Below, one piece after another: positions 38,931 through 41,006 of a stretch of DNA of 41,006 bases. Location of the stretch: the IMG/VR virus record IMGVR_UViG_3300042549_001261, positions 1-41,006 of that record. One strand, written 5' to 3'. Source of the DNA: a virus. The number at the start of each line of letters is the position of its first letter. Position 1 is the stretch's first letter. The notes beneath the pieces are model-generated. The model did no database searches. It had not been told where the DNA came from and saw only the letters and a program-made list of their open reading frames with translations. Both the position numbers and the translations under genes were made by a program.

Positions 38931-39713
38931 TTATCCATTCTCTGGTATGTCTTCGATATACATATACTCAGGGTTAAATGATAGCCAACAAGTGAGGTTA
39001 GCGTTGGCATCGGCACGCCCATATCTATTCTTTACAGGAGCGACAGCCATAGAAGTACCGACAACACCCAGAGTGCAGATAAGTGCAGGAAGTTGTGCCA
39101 CCTTACCTTGGAGGGCAGAACGAGGTTGGCAAGGGTTACCCATAACAGCCTCAGAAGTGTGATGTAAAATAATAATAGCAGTGTTAGTTGCACGAGCAAG
39201 GTACTTCAACTCCTTCATAATCGCACGCATAGATGCGAACTCTTCGCCACCATCGGTGGCAATATCCATTAGGTTATCCACGAAGATAGCAACTGGTGGA
39301 CAACCCCAGAGTTCTTCAAATGCTTGGACTTCTTCATCTATATCCTGCAAGGTAGGCGATGATTCAAATGACCAGACAATGTGGCTACTCTTTTGTAGCA
39401 CAGCCTTCGTCCAGCCTGGGTCAGCATTCATTAGGTTCTCAACATCAGTTTGGTTCTTACCAGAAATCATTGATGCTAGGCGCATAGCCATAGTGTGTGC
39501 ATTGGTATCTGCTGAGATGTATAGGCAAGGCACCTTCATCTTCAACGCTAGTGCGATAGCAAGGGTTGATTTACCTACACCAGGTGTACCTGCGAGCATA
39601 GATACTTCTGACCTACGAAATATAATCTTGTTGTTATCAAATGTTTTGAAGCAACTTGGTAGCGGTTCACCGCCTATGTCCTGTCGTCCTACGCTTCTTA
39701 CTAAAGTTCTCAC
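38931..39713 (-). CDS. RecA/DnaB-like ATPase (replicative helicase or recombinase)
   Basis: A 260-residue protein from GTG 39713 (AGGAG 5 nt upstream), preferred to the TTG at 39746. Walker A AGTPGVGKST (41-50), the Walker B-type WGCPPVAIFVDNLMDIATDG and the HH motif IIILHHTSEAV are seen, then SALQGKVAQLPAL. The fold is the RecA-like AAA_25/DnaB core without the DnaB N-terminal domain. Likely the phage's replicative helicase or a recombination ATPase; the primase halves are encoded downstream. Confidence 0.82.
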   Translation of the reverse strand: MRTLVRSVGRQDIGGEPLPSCFKTFDNNKIIFRRSEVSMLAGTPGVGKSTLAIALALKMKVPCLYISADTNAHTMAMRLASMISGKNQTDVENLMNADPGWTKAVLQKSSHIVWSFESSPTLQDIDEEVQAFEELWGCPPVAIFVDNLMDIATDGGEEFASMRAIMKELKYLARATNTAIIILHHTSEAVMGNPCQPRSALQGKVAQLPALICTLGVVGTSMAVAPVKNRYGRADANANLTCWLSFNPEYMYIEDIPENG

Positions 39714-39801
39714 TACATCTCCTGTCTTAAGTTGGAAGAGGGGCAATCACCTTCCCCGTCTGACTACCCCTCCACCAATTCTTATATCATTTCTTCTTGT
39801 A

Positions 39802-40203
39802 TTAGTTCACGGGTTTGCACTGGTCTGGTGTTCCCTGTGGTGTCGGACAAGCCCAGAATGCGTAAGGCTTCCCGTTGGTCTTGCTCACTCCCTGTCGGAA
39901 GATGCGTGCTCCGTGTACGCAAGTCGGTGTAGACATCCCTGCTGGCCCTACGGAAGGACTCTGCGCCTGGGTTGCTACGAAGGATGGCGCTGGCGCGGTG
40001 TCTTGAGTTGAACCGCCAGTCGCTAAAGGGAGTACTGTGTAAGCAGCAGCAACCGCCTTAGATGTAGCAGCAATCTGATGTGAATAGTCTGCAATGCCTT
40101 CAAGCATTACGCTAAGTTCATCTGCTGTGTTGGCACGAATGTTAATCAAGTCACCATTAGGAGACTTAACTGATACTTGCAACTTCCAGTTTTCTGTTGT
40201 CAT
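39802..40203 (-). CDS. Zinc-ribbon-containing protein, possible ssDNA-binding accessory
   Basis: A 133-residue protein from ATG 40203 (AAAGGAAAAGAA upstream). N-terminal helix/strand region (WKLQVSVKSPNGDLINIRAN), Ala/Pro-rich middle, then TPTCVHGARIFRQGVSKTNG and FWACPTPQGTPDQCKPVN. The C-x-H...C...C set suggests a zinc ribbon of the kind seen beside actinophage recombination nucleases. It overlaps the nuclease stop by 4 nt. Confidence 0.65.
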   Translation of the reverse strand: MTTENWKLQVSVKSPNGDLINIRANTADELSVMLEGIADYSHQIAATSKAVAAAYTVLPLATGGSTQDTAPAPSFVATQAQSPSVGPAGMSTPTCVHGARIFRQGVSKTNGKPYAFWACPTPQGTPDQCKPVN

Positions 40204-40805
40204 TTCTTTTCCTTTGTGAATTGGCAATGTGCTGTGAGTCCACAGAAATTGCACGATTGTAGGTTCGGTAGAAATATACCAGCCTTGCGTGCTTTATCAA
40301 AGCCATCAACAAAGTACTCAAGCGTGTCGGTTGTATATCTACTCAGGTCAATCATCTCTCCTGTCCCCGATTCACGAGACATCCAGTAGTTGCCTAGATT
40401 GACTTTCACTCCTAGCATCATCTCAACTCCTACTTTGTAGAAGCCAAGTTGAAGGTCGGACGTTGGTCGTGCACGTGATGTCTTGAGGTCAACAATCACA
40501 AGTTGTCCATTAACCTCAAAAATTCTGTCAATAAACATCTTCACGGGTACGCCAGCAATTACAGGGTTAAGTTCTAATTCAATAGCCTTAGCCCCTTGAG
40601 GTGTTGTCCAGATTTTCCAATCAGGATTATTCTTGCGCCAAGAGATGTAGTTATCTACCCACTTGGAACCATTGGTATCCCACCATACTGCATCTTCTTT
40701 GTTGGGATTTTCTTTTGTTGCTCGTCCAGCACGGCGTGCTGTATCTAGGTTAAGTCCTTCGGTTTCTTTAGCCCAAGCCTTAGCCCATAAAGGATTAGTT
40801 GTCAT
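40200..40805 (-). CDS. Cas4/RecB-like nuclease, catalytic C-terminal half, copy 2
   Basis: A 201-residue protein from the ATG at 40805, chosen because it overlaps the stop of the N-terminal ORF (40795-40980) in the +1 frame, as in copy 1. Motifs: FIDRIFEV (Asp93), IVDLKTS (Asp106/Lys108), QLGFYKVG (Gln119/Tyr123) and the final QSCNFCGLTAHCQF (Cys185, Cys188, Cys194). Together with Cys24 of the N-terminal half these give the four cysteines of a Cas4/AddB [4Fe-4S] cluster. It likely resects DNA ends for recombination. Confidence 0.85.
   Translation of the reverse strand: MTTNPLWAKAWAKETEGLNLDTARRAGRATKENPNKEDAVWWDTNGSKWVDNYISWRKNNPDWKIWTTPQGAKAIELELNPVIAGVPVKMFIDRIFEVNGQLVIVDLKTSRARPTSDLQLGFYKVGVEMMLGVKVNLGNYWMSRESGTGEMIDLSRYTTDTLEYFVDGFDKARKAGIFLPNLQSCNFCGLTAHCQFTKEKK
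40260..40328. repeat. 69-nt exact copy of the window start (1-69)
   Basis: Bases 40260-40328 are identical to 1-69; beyond this the two nuclease genes differ at many positions. It marks the two paralogous copies of the nuclease. The contig may have been broken at this repeat, or the segment may have been homogenised recently by recombination. Confidence 0.85.
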
Positions 40806-40980
40806 AGTCATACAACTCTGCTGCGTAATGGAATGCTCGCCCACCTGCTGACCAAATGCTTGGCTCTTCAGGTACCTTGAGTAATCTACCTAGGTAGTAC
40901 TGATAACCACAGGTAAGGTAAGTTGTAAATGCTGAGTAGGATATGTGCTCTTGAAGTTCGTAAGAATCCAGTTTAATCAT
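40795..40980 (-). CDS. Cas4/RecB-like nuclease, N-terminal half, copy 2
   Basis: A 61-residue ORF from ATG 40980, almost identical to the copy 1 half: EHISYSAFTTYLTCGYQYYL, then SIWSAGGRAFHYAAELYD, with Cys24 and His51. It ends ...YDYDN-stop, one codon earlier than copy 1, and the catalytic half starts within the overlap. Retention of the split in both copies shows that it is functional or older than the duplication. Confidence 0.8.
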   Translation of the reverse strand: MIKLDSYELQEHISYSAFTTYLTCGYQYYLGRLLKVPEEPSIWSAGGRAFHYAAELYDYDN

Positions 40981-41006
40981 TGTTTTCTACAAACTCCATT
41001 AGATAA
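40973..41006 (-). CDS. Small acidic protein, copy 2 (cut by the window edge)
   Basis: Only the last ten codons, ...YLMEFVENND followed by TAA, lie in the window. They match the end (DFVEDHLD) of the 714-869 product in sequence and in their overlap with the nuclease N-terminal ORF, so the small gene is part of the duplicated unit. Confidence 0.6.
   Translation of the reverse strand, partial: YLMEFVENND

Noticed and set aside
39181-40011. 276-residue plus-strand ORF opposite the ATPase
   Set aside because: Antisense of the Walker-motif protein and the zinc protein; no RBS or family pattern.
1-41006. Integrase, attachment site, tRNA genes or a lysogeny repressor
   Set aside because: No recombinase, HTH repressor or cloverleaf pattern was recognised; the phage is treated as lytic.

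Overview
The window looks like most or all of a roughly 41-kb genome of a lytic, probably podovirus-like phage of an actinobacterium, of the kind recovered from freshwater metagenomes. The actinobacterial assignment rests on a WhiB-family regulator (33817-34161), which is diagnostic of Actinobacteria and their phages, together with a CHAP endolysin, a short Rpf/SLT-like exported protein and a FmdB zinc ribbon. Terminase, portal, scaffold-like and capsid genes are present. No long tape-measure gene or tail-tube pair is visible, and a 1776-residue protein with two ~400-residue companions resembles the internal/ejected proteins of short-tailed phages. I see no integrase, no DNA polymerase, no tRNA gene and no CRISPR array.

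Layout. (a) 1-869, minus strand: the first copy of a small gene plus a Cas4/RecB-type nuclease split into two overlapping ORFs. (b) 870-1055: a divergent AT-rich control region with a 13-bp inverted repeat, followed by a plus-strand methyltransferase (1056-1631). (c) 1632-29823, minus strand: the late region, read from right to left as large terminase, portal, an HslV/proteasome-like peptidase, giant internal protein, two companions, scaffold-like protein, major capsid protein, a run of tiny basic proteins, glycosyltransferase, connector proteins, tail fibre and Gly-rich adhesin. These are followed by a sulfotransferase flanked by two paralogues, a large tail protein, an exported Pro/Glu-rich protein and the lysis genes (holin-like proteins, CHAP endolysin), ending at a strong terminator. 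(d) 29824-30556: a 730-bp intergenic control region with several palindromes, a CRP-like site and a sigma70-type promoter. (e) 30557-35246, plus strand: more than twenty tiny genes joined by TAATG/ATGA overlaps, many with Cys pairs, including WhiB, ending at a strong terminator. (f) 35290-41006, minus strand: the replication and recombination operon, read from right to left as small gene (partial), split nuclease copy 2, zinc protein, RecA/DnaB-like ATPase, two small unknowns, Hjc-like nuclease, primase in two overlapping frames, zinc protein, DUF1599-type protein, PD-(D/E)XK-like protein and sigma-like factor.

If the two ends join, segments (f) and (a) form a single minus-strand replication operon. 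It would start at the divergent control region near 900 and carry a tandem duplication of the [small gene + split nuclease] cassette.

The best candidates for something undescribed are four: the Ntn-hydrolase (HslV-like) peptidase where a prohead protease is expected; the nuclease whose Fe-S cysteines and catalytic residues are divided between two coupled ORFs, identically in both copies; a perfect GTGTGA-N6-TCACAC site just upstream of the apparent early promoter; and the sulfotransferase/paralogue cassette.
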